From RGIG2134 sp964461115 (GTDB taxonomy: Bacteria > Cyanobacteriota > Vampirovibrionia > Gastranaerophilales > Gastranaerophilaceae): DNA of 64,000 bases. Made by a program: the position numbers and the translations under genes. This document shows positions 52,190 through 60,883 of this stretch, piece by piece. Within the stretch, counting starts at the first letter, position 1. Each line of letters starts with the position of its first letter. Where the stretch lies: the NCBI GenBank assembly GCA_964461115.1, contig CAYWSX010000003.1, positions 62,001 to 126,000 of the forward strand, read 5' to 3'. Below the pieces are notes generated by a model, which did not search any database, was not told the origin of the DNA, and was given only the letters and a program-made list of their open reading frames with translations.

Positions 52190-53110
52190 ATGACAGAATA
52201 CTCAAAAATAAAAAACATCGTATGCGAAGATTTTAAAAATCTCCAAAACTACATATGTTCGGCGCTAAAAAAAGAAAAAACAGCACTGACAGCAGACTTG
52301 AGCGCATATATTAACTCGGGTTCAAAACAGTTGCGCGCGTGTCAGATATTTCTTTTTTCAAGACTTCTCTACGGCAAAACTGACGAAAATTCGCTAAAAC
52401 TAGCCTGTGCAGTAGAAATTATTCACAACGCAACACTCATCCATGACGACATCATTGACGGCTCTGAAAAACGCCGCGGCAAATGCACGCTTAATAAAAA
52501 ATACGACAACAGACTTGCAATAATAGCGGGCGATTTTCTGCTTTCCTCAGCAATAAAACAACTTTGCGAAATCGGCTGCCCTAAAATAATAGACAACTTT
52601 TCTGACTGCCTGATAAAGCTTTGTAAAGGTGAGATTGATCAGTATTTTTCCAAAAACAGCACACCTTCACTCGAACAATATCTTGATAAATCAGCCTCAA
52701 AAACTGCGTCATTGTTCATCTCCGCCCTGAAATCTCTTGCAGACATAAATAATGACGCAACAAACTGCGAAACACTTGCAAAATTCGCAGAACACTATGG
52801 CAAAGCTTTTCAACTCCGTGACGACTTGAACAATCTCCTGGATGAAAGCTCACAAAAACCGCTATTTTCAGATATTTCAAACGGAATATACACAGCACCC
52901 GTTATTTTTACTTTTGGAGAAAATAAAGATTTGTCAAATATTTCAGCAGAAAAAATTATTGAAAAATCACGCAATACAGAAGCAATTACAAAAACAGAAG
53001 AATTAATCGCTGCGGAAATTCAAAAAGCAAAAACAGAACTCTCCAAACTGGCAGAAAATGAATATACGCAAGCAATTAGAAATTTGTGCAATTTAGCAAC
53101 TAAAGATTGA
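52190..53110 (+). CDS. Polyprenyl diphosphate synthase
   Basis: The 306-residue enzyme has the first aspartate-rich motif DDIID (86-90) followed by 'GSEKRRGKCTLNKKYDNRL' and 'AIIAGDFLLSSA', and the second motif in 'FQLRDDLNNLLDESS'. The second motif reads DDLNN rather than the usual DDxxD, with an Asp three positions later. It elongates prenyl chains from products of the MEP pathway (dxr is in the window); chain length is not readable. Probably co-transcribed with the M49-like gene. Confidence 0.85.
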   Translation: MTEYSKIKNIVCEDFKNLQNYICSALKKEKTALTADLSAYINSGSKQLRACQIFLFSRLLYGKTDENSLKLACAVEIIHNATLIHDDIIDGSEKRRGKCTLNKKYDNRLAIIAGDFLLSSAIKQLCEIGCPKIIDNFSDCLIKLCKGEIDQYFSKNSTPSLEQYLDKSASKTASLFISALKSLADINNDATNCETLAKFAEHYGKAFQLRDDLNNLLDESSQKPLFSDISNGIYTAPVIFTFGENKDLSNISAEKIIEKSRNTEAITKTEELIAAEIQKAKTELSKLAENEYTQAIRNLCNLATKD

Positions 53111-53116
53111 CGCCGG

Positions 53117-53243
53117 AAAGATGCTGAAACAAGTTCAGCATGACGCACAACTTATTGAATTGCAATCAAAATTAAGTTTATCTAATTTTACTTCCATAAT
53201 TGCACTAATAATACTGTCATGCTGAACTTGTTTCAGCATCTTT
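53117..53243. repeat. Pair of perfect 28-bp inverted repeats
   Basis: 53117-53144 and 53216-53243 are exact reverse complements of each other over 28 bases, about 70 bases apart. Each arm is itself a hairpin (ATGCTGAA/TTCAGCAT). The same arm occurs at 34332. This is a REP-type or MITE-like unit filling the gap before the next gene. Confidence 0.88.
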
Positions 53244-53346
53244 TCTACTTAGTAACACACATCAAAAATAATTTTATATTTCCGCGCAATTTTTCTGCCC
53301 AAAATGTTTTTATATAAATGTAGGTAGGTACAAGGGGTAAATTTGT

Positions 53347-53664
53347 ATGATTTCAGGATTAAACGCCGCACAATTGGGGCAGCTGTCAGCTATGAACAAT
53401 CTCACTAACGCTGCATATATGTCTTCACCAATAATGTATTTCGGCGGCGGAGACTCTTCGCCCAACGGACTCACCTGGAACCCGCCCATAATGGCAGGAG
53501 GCTGGGGCGTGCCTTACGGCGGATTTTACGGTTATAACTACTCAAACCCAATGGCGATGTACGCAACAGGCTATCAGATTGGAAACACAGTAGGCGGTCT
53601 TGCAGGCGGCGTTTTAAAAGGCGCAGGCAACGCAATCAGCGGGCTCGTCGATTTCGTCTGCTAA
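53347..53664 (+). CDS. Small Gly/Tyr-rich protein (105 aa)
   Basis: The product starts MISGLNAAQLGQLSAMNNLT and has a Gly/Tyr/Pro/Asn-rich middle (about 30-75) and a C-terminal 'GGLAGGVLKGAGNAISGLVD' ending in Cys. AGGGG precedes the ATG. Composition suggests a flexible or aggregating structural protein, or a bacteriocin-like peptide; no family is recognised. Confidence 0.55.
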   Translation: MISGLNAAQLGQLSAMNNLTNAAYMSSPIMYFGGGDSSPNGLTWNPPIMAGGWGVPYGGFYGYNYSNPMAMYATGYQIGNTVGGLAGGVLKGAGNAISGLVDFVC

Positions 53665-53724
53665 ACTTTGCCCAAATTTTCGATTTTGTATATAATGCTA
53701 TAGTGTTAATTCAGGAAAAACGCT

Positions 53725-54390
53725 ATGGCTAATTTGTCTATATTTGATATAATCACGCCGATTATGGTCGGTCCTTCAAGCTCTCACACAGCTGGCGCTG
53801 TCAGAATAGGGCTCCTTGCGGGTAAAATTTACGGCTCAAACCGCCCAAAGAAGGTACATTTTAAACTTTACAACTCTTTTGCCAAAACAGGCAAAGGGCA
53901 CGGCACCGATAAAGGTCTGCTGAGCGGAGTTCTGGGCTACGGAGTAGACGACACTCGGATTAAAAGTGCGCCTGAAACGGCAAAAAAGATGGGCGTTGAG
54001 TATACTTTCGAATACGCAGAAGATTTCAACAGACACCCGAACTCGGTAGACATAATTTTTAAAGACCCTGATATTACTGTCTCGGGTGACTCTCTCGGCG
54101 GCGCAGAGGTTGTCATTACAAACATTAACGGATATCAGGTTAACCTAAAAGGCGACTATCACACGCTATTACTGATTTACAAAGATAAGCCGGGCATGAT
54201 TTACCGCGTAACAACGCTTATACAAGATTTCGATATCAACATCGCTTCTATGACATGCGACCGCGAAGCTAAAGGGCACAACGCGTCTATGAGTATCTGC
54301 CTTGACAGCCCGCTGACATCCGAAATTATCGCATCACTTGAAAGAATCAGCGAAATATACATAATAAGAAATATTGAGGTTACAAAATAA
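53725..54390 (+). CDS. sdaAB: L-serine dehydratase, beta subunit
   Basis: With the alpha subunit this iron-sulfur enzyme turns L-serine into pyruvate and ammonia. The 221-residue subunit has 'DIITPIMVGPSSSHTAGAVR' at the N-terminus and an ACT-type C-terminal domain ('YHTLLLIYKDKPGMIYRVTT') that may bind serine. AGGAAAA precedes ATG 53725. It overlaps the alpha-subunit gene by one base (TAATG). Confidence 0.95.
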   Translation: MANLSIFDIITPIMVGPSSSHTAGAVRIGLLAGKIYGSNRPKKVHFKLYNSFAKTGKGHGTDKGLLSGVLGYGVDDTRIKSAPETAKKMGVEYTFEYAEDFNRHPNSVDIIFKDPDITVSGDSLGGAEVVITNINGYQVNLKGDYHTLLLIYKDKPGMIYRVTTLIQDFDINIASMTCDREAKGHNASMSICLDSPLTSEIIASLERISEIYIIRNIEVTK

Positions 54391-55289
54391 TGGCTAAAGC
54401 AGGCACTTTCGAAGAAATCTTGGCACACTCAAACGAAAGCGGAAAACGCTTCTTTGAAATCGCTCAAGAGCAGGAAGCACAATACGCGGAATGCGCAGTT
54501 TCCGACGTTCGAAAACGTGTGAAAACTACATTGCAGGCAATGAAAGACGCGATTAAAGAGGGACTCAAATCCTCAGAACTCTCTTCCAGCACTATGGTCG
54601 GCTCTGATTGCTCAAAGCTGAAAAAACACTGTGAATCCGGCCAAGGGAAGAAAAACGGAATTTTTTCCACTCAAAATCACAACATAATGATGTACGCACT
54701 CGCAACAGCCGAACAAAATGCACGAATGGGCAAAATAGCAGCCTGCCCGACGGCAGGAGCGTGCGGGATAGTTCCGGCGGCAATTGTCGGCATATCCGAA
54801 AGCCAAAAATTGAATGAAGAAAAGCAGATTGACGCGCTTTTAACTGCAGGGTTAATAGGCAAAACCGTTGCCGCAAAAGTAGCACTTGCAGGCGCAGTTG
54901 CGGGGTGTCAGGCTGAATGCGGTGTTGCCGCAGGCATGGCCGCAGGCGCGGTTGTCGAACTTCTGGGCGGAAACAGCCGCCAGGTAGCGAACGCTGCTGC
55001 TCTTGCACTAAAAAACATACTGGGACTGGTTTGTGACCCGATTGCAGGACTCGTTGAAGTGCCCTGCGTGAAAAGAAACTCGTTCCTCGCAATTCACGCT
55101 GTAACCGCTGCCGAAATGGCTCTTGCAGGTATAGAGAGCGTAGTTCCTTTGGATGAAGTTGTTGACGCATTAAAACAAGTCGGCGCTTTAATGTCCTCAA
55201 GCCTAAAAGAAAGTGCTCAAGCCGGTCTTGCCACAACTCCTACAGGACTGAGGATTACAGAAAAATTAAACGAACTTTGGGCAAAATAA
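54390..55289 (+). CDS. sdaAA: L-serine dehydratase, alpha subunit
   Basis: The 299-residue catalytic subunit has the cluster-binding cysteines and serine-binding loops in 'AACPTAGACGIVPAAIVG', 'GCQAECGVAAGMAAGA' and 'CDPIAGLVEVPCVKRNSF'. It is translationally coupled to sdaAB. Serine breakdown gives pyruvate for fermentation, which fits a gut anaerobe, an inference from enzyme type (the 4Fe-4S form is oxygen-labile). Confidence 0.95.
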   Translation: MAKAGTFEEILAHSNESGKRFFEIAQEQEAQYAECAVSDVRKRVKTTLQAMKDAIKEGLKSSELSSSTMVGSDCSKLKKHCESGQGKKNGIFSTQNHNIMMYALATAEQNARMGKIAACPTAGACGIVPAAIVGISESQKLNEEKQIDALLTAGLIGKTVAAKVALAGAVAGCQAECGVAAGMAAGAVVELLGGNSRQVANAAALALKNILGLVCDPIAGLVEVPCVKRNSFLAIHAVTAAEMALAGIESVVPLDEVVDALKQVGALMSSSLKESAQAGLATTPTGLRITEKLNELWAK

Positions 55290-55907
55290 CTACACAAAAC
55301 GATTATAGAGCTTTTCATGCCCGATACTTGTCGCATCGTCGTGCCCAGGGTAGACTTTAACCTCTTCAGGAAGCGTAAAAAGTTTTTCCTTAACTGATTT
55401 TTGCAGCGTATCAAAATCCCCGCCCGGAAAGTCTGTACGACCTACAGATTCTAAAAATAATGTGTCGCCGGAAAACAGCATATCGTCTATGAGAAGACAA
55501 ACGCCCCCTTTTGTATGACCAGGCGTTTCAATAAATTTAATTTTTGTATCGCCGAGAGTAAAATCCGTGTTTTCATCAATATATCCGTCAATTTTAGGCG
55601 GCAAAACAGGCGGAATACCATATAAAGACAACTGCGACGGCAAATTTTCCACAAAGAGCGCATCTTTTTCGTTTACGTAAAACTTTACGCCCAGAATATC
55701 CTGAACTTCTTTTGCACCCAAGATATGGTCAAAATGCCCATGTGTGTTGACAATTCCTTTAAGATTCAGCCCGAGTTTTTTAACTTCGGACGCGATTTCT
55801 TCCGCGCTTCCGCCCACGTCAATTAAAATTGCATCTTTCGATTGTTCATCATATACAAGATAAGTATTGACCTGAATAAGTCCTGTCACAAAGCGTTTTA
55901 GTATCAT
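55290..55907 (-). CDS. MBL-fold hydrolase (glyoxalase II-like)
   Basis: The 205-residue protein has the metallo-beta-lactamase motif THGHFDH (about 55-61), 'FIETPGHTKGGVCLLIDDML', 'FSGDTLFLESVGRTD' and 'VYPGHDDATSIGHEK', giving a two-metal site. It most resembles the small YcbL-type hydrolases; thiolester hydrolysis is plausible. GGGA precedes ATG 55907. Its stop adjoins the stop of sdaAA, convergent. Confidence 0.88.
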   Translation of the reverse strand: MILKRFVTGLIQVNTYLVYDEQSKDAILIDVGGSAEEIASEVKKLGLNLKGIVNTHGHFDHILGAKEVQDILGVKFYVNEKDALFVENLPSQLSLYGIPPVLPPKIDGYIDENTDFTLGDTKIKFIETPGHTKGGVCLLIDDMLFSGDTLFLESVGRTDFPGGDFDTLQKSVKEKLFTLPEEVKVYPGHDDATSIGHEKLYNRFV

Positions 55908-55954
55908 TTTAAATCCCGTTTTTCAGTTAACAAGATTATATTATACAACTCAAA

Positions 55955-55996
55955 TAAAAAAATCGCCACTCTGTTAAATTTAGAGGCGATTTTTTG
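55955..55996 (-). terminator. Terminator, usable on both strands
   Basis: ATCGC/GCGAT and CTCT/AGAG stems with a small bulge, flanked by A and T runs. It lies just after the stop of the small minus-strand gene at 56016. Confidence 0.78.
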
Positions 55997-56015
55997 TAAA
56001 ATTCTTTTCACTTAC

Positions 56016-56153
56016 TTATCCGCAAAACGCTGATACCGTTGTCACCGCTGTCGGTGAGATATGTGTTGCAAATTGGATTGCAAATACGTATGCAAAAAGC
56101 ATAACGATAAATAATCCAATAAGCAAAAAATTTGCTACTCTGGCTTCATTCAT
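56016..56153 (-). CDS. Small membrane peptide (45 aa)
   Basis: A 45-codon frame starts MNEARVANFLLIGLFIVMLF and ends VSAFCG, with one transmembrane segment of about 20 residues. CGGAG precedes the ATG. No family is recognised. It lies 88 bases downstream of the Gly-rich peptide gene on the same strand and may share its transcript. Confidence 0.5.
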   Translation of the reverse strand: MNEARVANFLLIGLFIVMLFAYVFAIQFATHISPTAVTTVSAFCG

Positions 56154-56241
56154 AGAACACACTCCGTTCGGTTTTTAAATTACACTTTACACTTTTAATG
56201 GAGAAAATGACTGGGGTTGGAAAGTTTTTCTGCGTTATCGC

Positions 56242-56403
56242 CTAAGCAATTGCAGAAAAACCACCGCCGCCGCAAGATGATGAAGCTACTGAGCCTGCTG
56301 TTTCAGCTCCGCCGCCGAATGCTACTGAACCTGCTGTTTCTGCTGAAGAAGGTGCTGATGGTTGGCTAATCATTGCGAAATTTATGGGTGCGATTGCGTT
56401 CAT
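56242..56403 (-). CDS. Gly/Ser-rich repeat peptide (53 aa)
   Basis: The peptide starts MNAIAPINFAMISQPSAPSS and contains two 12-residue repeats beginning AETAGSVA, the first ending FGGG and the second SSSC, then GGGGFSAIA. At the DNA level a 23-base segment is repeated 36 bases apart (56285 and 56321). AAGGAG precedes ATG 56403; the frame is open to 56481 but without a better start. The size, leader-like first half and Gly/Ser/Cys core are precursor-peptide-like, yet no modification enzyme is adjacent. Function unknown. Confidence 0.5.
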   Translation of the reverse strand: MNAIAPINFAMISQPSAPSSAETAGSVAFGGGAETAGSVASSSCGGGGFSAIA

Positions 56404-56542
56404 AGTTATACTCCTTATTTTCTTAATATCCTTTGATTTACTATTGATATATTTTTTATATCCACACTTATATAAAAACATTTAAAAGAGTCTGATTTCA
56501 GAGACGATTTATTTTGTTACATTTGTTAACATAAAGGTATAG

Positions 56543-56548
56543 TATAAT
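56543..56548 (+). promoter_or_regulatory. -10 box abutting the purD-like start codon
   Basis: TATAAT ends six bases before ATG 56555; no Shine-Dalgarno sequence lies between. A clear -35 box at proper distance is not seen. Confidence 0.5.
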
Positions 56549-56554
56549 TCTTTT

Positions 56555-57811
56555 ATGCAAATTTTAGTAGTAGGAAAAGGCGCTAAAGAATATGCTTTAG
56601 CCCGAAAAATAAAAGAATCGGAAGCCGAACATATTGTCTTCGTTGCCCCCGGCAATCAGGCAATCGGTGAATTTGCAACATGTGTTGATATTCAGCCCGA
56701 CAATATAAAAGAACTCGTTGAATTTGCCGAGGCAAACGAGATAAACCTCACCGTTGTCTGCGATGAAGCGGCAATAAAAGCCGACATTACAGACGCGTTT
56801 AACAGCGCAGGACTGATGATTTTTGCACCCGACCGAGAAGCGGCAAGGATTGCAGCTTACAAATCTGTCGGCAAGCGATTTATGTACAAACTTAAAATGA
56901 ACACACCAAAATTCGGAATTTTTGACAAGGAAAATACGGCAAGAGAATATGTCCGCACCGCCGAATTCCCAATCCTGATAAAATACGACGAGCACATCGA
57001 TGGGGAAAGAGTTTTCCTCTGCCACAGCGCACGCGAGGCAAACAAAATTTTAAACAAGATTTTCGCCATTGATACACCAAAAATCGTAATAGAAAACTAC
57101 GTACAAGGTCGCGAATTCTCATTTTACGCAATAACAGACGGATACAACGCACTACCGATAATATCTGTCGTGCCTTACAAATACTCATCGGAAAAAGACG
57201 GCGGAAGTATCACGAAAGGTATTGGCGCTTACGCTCCTGCTGTTTTTGCAGATAAAAATATCGAAGAAAAAATACTCGGGACTATAATTTATCCCGCAAT
57301 AAACGAAATCGCCCGCAACAGCGAGCCATACGTAGGGATTATAGGCGCTGATCTAATTTTAGACAGCCAAAATAAAATTTGGACAATCGAATTCAACACA
57401 TTCTTTAATGAGCCTGATATCGAGTGTATACTGGAGCTTTTGGACGAAAATATAACAGAATTATTGAAAGCATGCTGCATAGGCTCTTTGGCTGATGATT
57501 ATCCGTCGATTAAAACTTTCAATAAATTTGCTGTTTCATCTGTGGCGGTAAAAATCGCAGAACACCTCTTTGACAAAGAGCAATCTGAGGTTAAAGGACT
57601 CGAAGAAGTTGAGGATGAAGTCATTGTTACACTGTACAATGCACTCTCAAAAGACGGAACCACCTTCGCAAAAGCAGGAAGAGCATTATCCTTGACAAAA
57701 TCTGCGGCTACTTTGACAAAAGCAAAAAAATGTCTCGCCGAAAATATGGAACAGGTAAATTTCAAAGGCAAAAAATACAGAAAAGACATTACGGATACAG
57801 TAAATGACTAA
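56555..57811 (+). CDS. purD: Divergent phosphoribosylamine-glycine ligase (PurD-like)
   Basis: PurD joins glycine to phosphoribosylamine in purine synthesis. The 418-residue ATP-grasp protein follows PurD from end to end: N-terminal VVGKGAKEYALA, 'FAPGNQAIG'-like start, central 'SITKGIGAYAPA', 'TIEFNTFFNEPDIE' and the final 'FKGKKYRKDI'. Several signature residues differ, such as CDE for GPE, and NEPDIE for GDPETQ, so activity is less certain than family. The mRNA may be leaderless. The ylxR gene overlaps its end by eight bases, tying it to the infB operon, where nusA usually stands. Confidence 0.75.
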   Translation: MQILVVGKGAKEYALARKIKESEAEHIVFVAPGNQAIGEFATCVDIQPDNIKELVEFAEANEINLTVVCDEAAIKADITDAFNSAGLMIFAPDREAARIAAYKSVGKRFMYKLKMNTPKFGIFDKENTAREYVRTAEFPILIKYDEHIDGERVFLCHSAREANKILNKIFAIDTPKIVIENYVQGREFSFYAITDGYNALPIISVVPYKYSSEKDGGSITKGIGAYAPAVFADKNIEEKILGTIIYPAINEIARNSEPYVGIIGADLILDSQNKIWTIEFNTFFNEPDIECILELLDENITELLKACCIGSLADDYPSIKTFNKFAVSSVAVKIAEHLFDKEQSEVKGLEEVEDEVIVTLYNALSKDGTTFAKAGRALSLTKSAATLTKAKKCLAENMEQVNFKGKKYRKDITDTVND

Positions 57812-58052
57812 TGGAAGAAAATGTATCGGATGTTTTAAAGATTTTGACAGAGAAAAAATGTTTCGAATTCTTAAAAAACATGAAAACGGAGAAATTATTG
57901 TTTCGCCGACAAGTCATGATTTCGGGCGCTCAGTATATCTATGCAAAAGCAAAGACTGCATTGAAAAGGCGTTTAAGAAGGGTAAAATAAATAAATTTCT
58001 TAAAAAAACCGCCCCCGCAGAACTAAAAAATGTATTGGAAAGCAAATTATAA
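57804..58052 (+). CDS. ylxR: YlxR (DUF448) RNA-binding protein
   Basis: The 82-residue protein starts MTNGRKCIGCFKDFDREKMF, has the conserved 'GRSVYLCKSKDCIEKAFKKG', and is basic at the end. YlxR proteins sit between nusA and infB in most bacteria and bind RNA or act as regulators. Here the gene overlaps the purD-like gene by eight bases, and infB follows after 83 bases. Confidence 0.92.
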   Translation: MTNGRKCIGCFKDFDREKMFRILKKHENGEIIVSPTSHDFGRSVYLCKSKDCIEKAFKKGKINKFLKKTAPAELKNVLESKL

Positions 58053-58135
58053 TTAAGATTTTTTTATCATTGCTGTACTTGAAAGCTTGCTTGTGTTACG
58101 CTAATATCAGGACTTAAAACGGAGTATAACGGCGA

Positions 58136-60874
58136 ATGGCACAAGAAACAATGAGAGTATATGATTTAGCTAAAGAATTTAAGCTAGAAAACAAGGATGT
58201 AATTGAATTTTTAGACCAAAAACTTGGCATAAAAGTTAAATCACACTCCTCAACTTTGACAGCAGAACAAGTAAAAAGATTTAAGGACGCGAAAGAAGCT
58301 CCTGCTCAAAAACAGCAGTCTAAGCCAAAAGCATTCATTGTAAAAAAAGTAAAAACTCCTCCCGTTGAAGAATCGCCGACAGTTGAAGAGCCCCCAAAAG
58401 AAGAAGAGCCGAAAGTCCAAGAACAAACAGTTATTAAGCCTCGTTTAGGTCCAAAAATTATACAAAGAGCCGAAGATAGATACGCTCGCCCTCAGCGTCC
58501 GCAGCAATCAGCAGACGGACAGCCTCAAAGAAGAGAGTTTCAACCGAGAGACGGGCAGCCGCAAAGACGTGAATTCCAGCCTAGAGATGGTCAAAGACCT
58601 CCTCGTGACGGGCAAAGACCGCCGCAAACAGGTGACAACCAATATAACAGACCATATAATAGACCTGACAACAGGCCGCAAGGTCAAGGAAGGCCTTATA
58701 ACGGTGATAGACCAAGATTTGACGGACAGCGTCCTCCACAAGGTCCGGGCGGACAAGCTCCGAGACGAGAGTTTACGCCAAGAGACGGTCAAAGACCTCC
58801 TCGTGACGGGCAAAGACCACCGCAAACAGGTCCTGACGGACAAAGACGCCCGTTCAATAAAGATGCAAGACCGGCTTCAGGTGCACCTGGAGCACCTATT
58901 AAGCGTCATATAATTTCTCAGGATATTTATGACAATAAAGGACCGGGAAAGAAAAAACCTGTTGCTCCTGTTGCTGCAAAAAAAGACAGAACAAGAACAA
59001 AAGAAGAAGAGCAGGAAAGAATTTCGCTTGAAAAAGCAATGGCGCAAAAGCACAAAAAGCGCACCAGAGACCAGCAGGAAGAAGTCGCAATAACGCAAGT
59101 TGTACTCAACCAGGCAATGACTATCGGCGAATTGTCGGACAAAATTAATAAAAGCTCTGCAGAAATCGTTAAATTCCTTATGATGCAAGGGATTATGGCA
59201 ACAGTAAACGAAGTTATAGACGTTGAAATTGCGAAAAAAGTCGCTGTAAATTTTGAACTTGAAGTCTTGGAAGAAGATTTGGAAGCCTATATGGAAGAAG
59301 AGCTTCAAAAAGAAGAAAAGGCAAATGCGTTTAAAAATATCAACCCTAAATTCCTTAAACACAGGGCACCTGTTGTATCTATTATGGGTCACGTAGACCA
59401 CGGTAAAACAACTCTCTTGGACAGTATTCGTGCAGCAAAACACAAAATCGTTGCAGGTGAAGTTGGTGGTATCACGCAGTCTATCGGTGCATACTCCGTT
59501 GACCTTGATAACAAAAAAATCGTGTTTATTGACACGCCCGGTCACGAAGCTTTCACTGAAATGAGAGCTCGCGGCGCGAAAGCAACAGATATCGCAATTC
59601 TCGTAGTTGCGGCGGACGACGGAATCATGCCTCAGACAATTGAGGCTATAAACCACGCCCGCGCAGCAGAGGTGCCTATAATCATTGCGATAAACAAAAT
59701 GGATAAACCGAGTGCAAACCCTGATAAAATATTACAACAACTCACAGAGCACGGACTTGTTCCTGAAGCTTGGGGTGGAGACACAATCTGTGTTAAGGTT
59801 TCAGCTATTCAAGGCTCGGGCATAGATGAACTTCTCGAATACATCCTGCTTACCGCTGAAATGCAAGATTTGAAAGCATATCCCGAAGCGAAAGCTACAG
59901 GGGTCGTTATCGAGGCAAATCTTGACAAAGGTAAAGGACCTGTTGCAACATTACTTGTTCAAAACGGGACAATGAAGGTCGGAGACTGCGTTGTAGTAGG
60001 AAGCGTCGGCGGACGTGTAAGAGCACTTCTTTCTGACTCGGGTGAAAGAGTTAAAAAAGCGGCTCCATCAACTCCGGTTGAGGTTTTAGGCTTATCTGAA
60101 GTTCCTCAGGCAGGAGATGCGTTCGAGGTTGTGGGCGGTGAAAGAGAAATGAAGCAAATTGTTTCCGACCGCAAAGATAAAGAGCGCGTTACAAAGCTTG
60201 AAGCGATGAAACCGGCACACGTGAGAAGTGACGTTGTGGGCTCTGATGAAGAGATTCAAAAGCTGAACATCATCATCAAAGCGAACACTCATGGTTCGGC
60301 AGAAGCGGTTTCTCAAGCGGTTATGCAGCTTGAAAGCAAAGAAATTTTGACAAAATTAATTCACGTCGGCGTAGGTGACATTTCAGAAGCAGATGTTATG
60401 CTGGCTGCAGCATCAAATGCTATTATCCTCGGATTCACTGTCAAAGAGGATAACAATGCGCTTATGGCTGCTGAGCGTGAAAACGTTACTATTAAAAAAT
60501 ATGATATCATCTACAAAATACTTGAAGAACTTGAGCAGACAATGCTTTCACTTCTCCAGCCTGAAATCAAAGAAGTTGACTTGGGTAAAGCAGAAGTCAG
60601 ACAAGTATTTACAGTCGGAAAAACCACAAAAATTGCAGGCTGCTATGTTCTTGAAGGTAAAATCAAGCGCGGAGAAACAGCTTCACTTGTGCGTGACGGA
60701 AAAGAAATATTTAAAGGTCAAATCGACCAGCTTAAACGTTTCAAAGACGACGTAAAAGAAGTTGCGCAAGGATTTGAATGCGGTATTTCATTCGCAAAAT
60801 TCAACGACCTTGTTGAAGGTGATATAATAGAAGTATCAACCACAAAAGAAATCGAAAGACAGACATTAAATTAG
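58136..60874 (+). CDS. infB: Translation initiation factor IF-2
   Basis: IF-2 is the GTPase that brings initiator tRNA to the ribosome. The 912-residue protein has an N-terminal IF2N domain (about 5-55), a low-complexity linker, a second IF2N-like helix region (about 320-375), then the G domain from GHVDHGKTT (418) through DTPGHEAF and NKMDKPSANP, and the C-terminal domains. The linker (about 110-250) is full of RPPRDGQRPPQ and QRREFQPRDGQ repeats, arginine-rich and proline-rich. GGAG lies upstream of ATG 58136. Confidence 0.97.
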   Translation: MAQETMRVYDLAKEFKLENKDVIEFLDQKLGIKVKSHSSTLTAEQVKRFKDAKEAPAQKQQSKPKAFIVKKVKTPPVEESPTVEEPPKEEEPKVQEQTVIKPRLGPKIIQRAEDRYARPQRPQQSADGQPQRREFQPRDGQPQRREFQPRDGQRPPRDGQRPPQTGDNQYNRPYNRPDNRPQGQGRPYNGDRPRFDGQRPPQGPGGQAPRREFTPRDGQRPPRDGQRPPQTGPDGQRRPFNKDARPASGAPGAPIKRHIISQDIYDNKGPGKKKPVAPVAAKKDRTRTKEEEQERISLEKAMAQKHKKRTRDQQEEVAITQVVLNQAMTIGELSDKINKSSAEIVKFLMMQGIMATVNEVIDVEIAKKVAVNFELEVLEEDLEAYMEEELQKEEKANAFKNINPKFLKHRAPVVSIMGHVDHGKTTLLDSIRAAKHKIVAGEVGGITQSIGAYSVDLDNKKIVFIDTPGHEAFTEMRARGAKATDIAILVVAADDGIMPQTIEAINHARAAEVPIIIAINKMDKPSANPDKILQQLTEHGLVPEAWGGDTICVKVSAIQGSGIDELLEYILLTAEMQDLKAYPEAKATGVVIEANLDKGKGPVATLLVQNGTMKVGDCVVVGSVGGRVRALLSDSGERVKKAAPSTPVEVLGLSEVPQAGDAFEVVGGEREMKQIVSDRKDKERVTKLEAMKPAHVRSDVVGSDEEIQKLNIIIKANTHGSAEAVSQAVMQLESKEILTKLIHVGVGDISEADVMLAAASNAIILGFTVKEDNNALMAAERENVTIKKYDIIYKILEELEQTMLSLLQPEIKEVDLGKAEVRQVFTVGKTTKIAGCYVLEGKIKRGETASLVRDGKEIFKGQIDQLKRFKDDVKEVAQGFECGISFAKFNDLVEGDIIEVSTTKEIERQTLN

Positions 60875-60883
60875 GTAAAAACA

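Noticed and set aside
53117..53243. CRISPR array
   Set aside because: Only one inverted pair; no regularly spaced direct repeats and no cas genes.
58877..59656. 259-codon minus-strand open frame inside infB
   Set aside because: Cys/Phe-rich translation of the complementary strand with no start signals; infB is certain.
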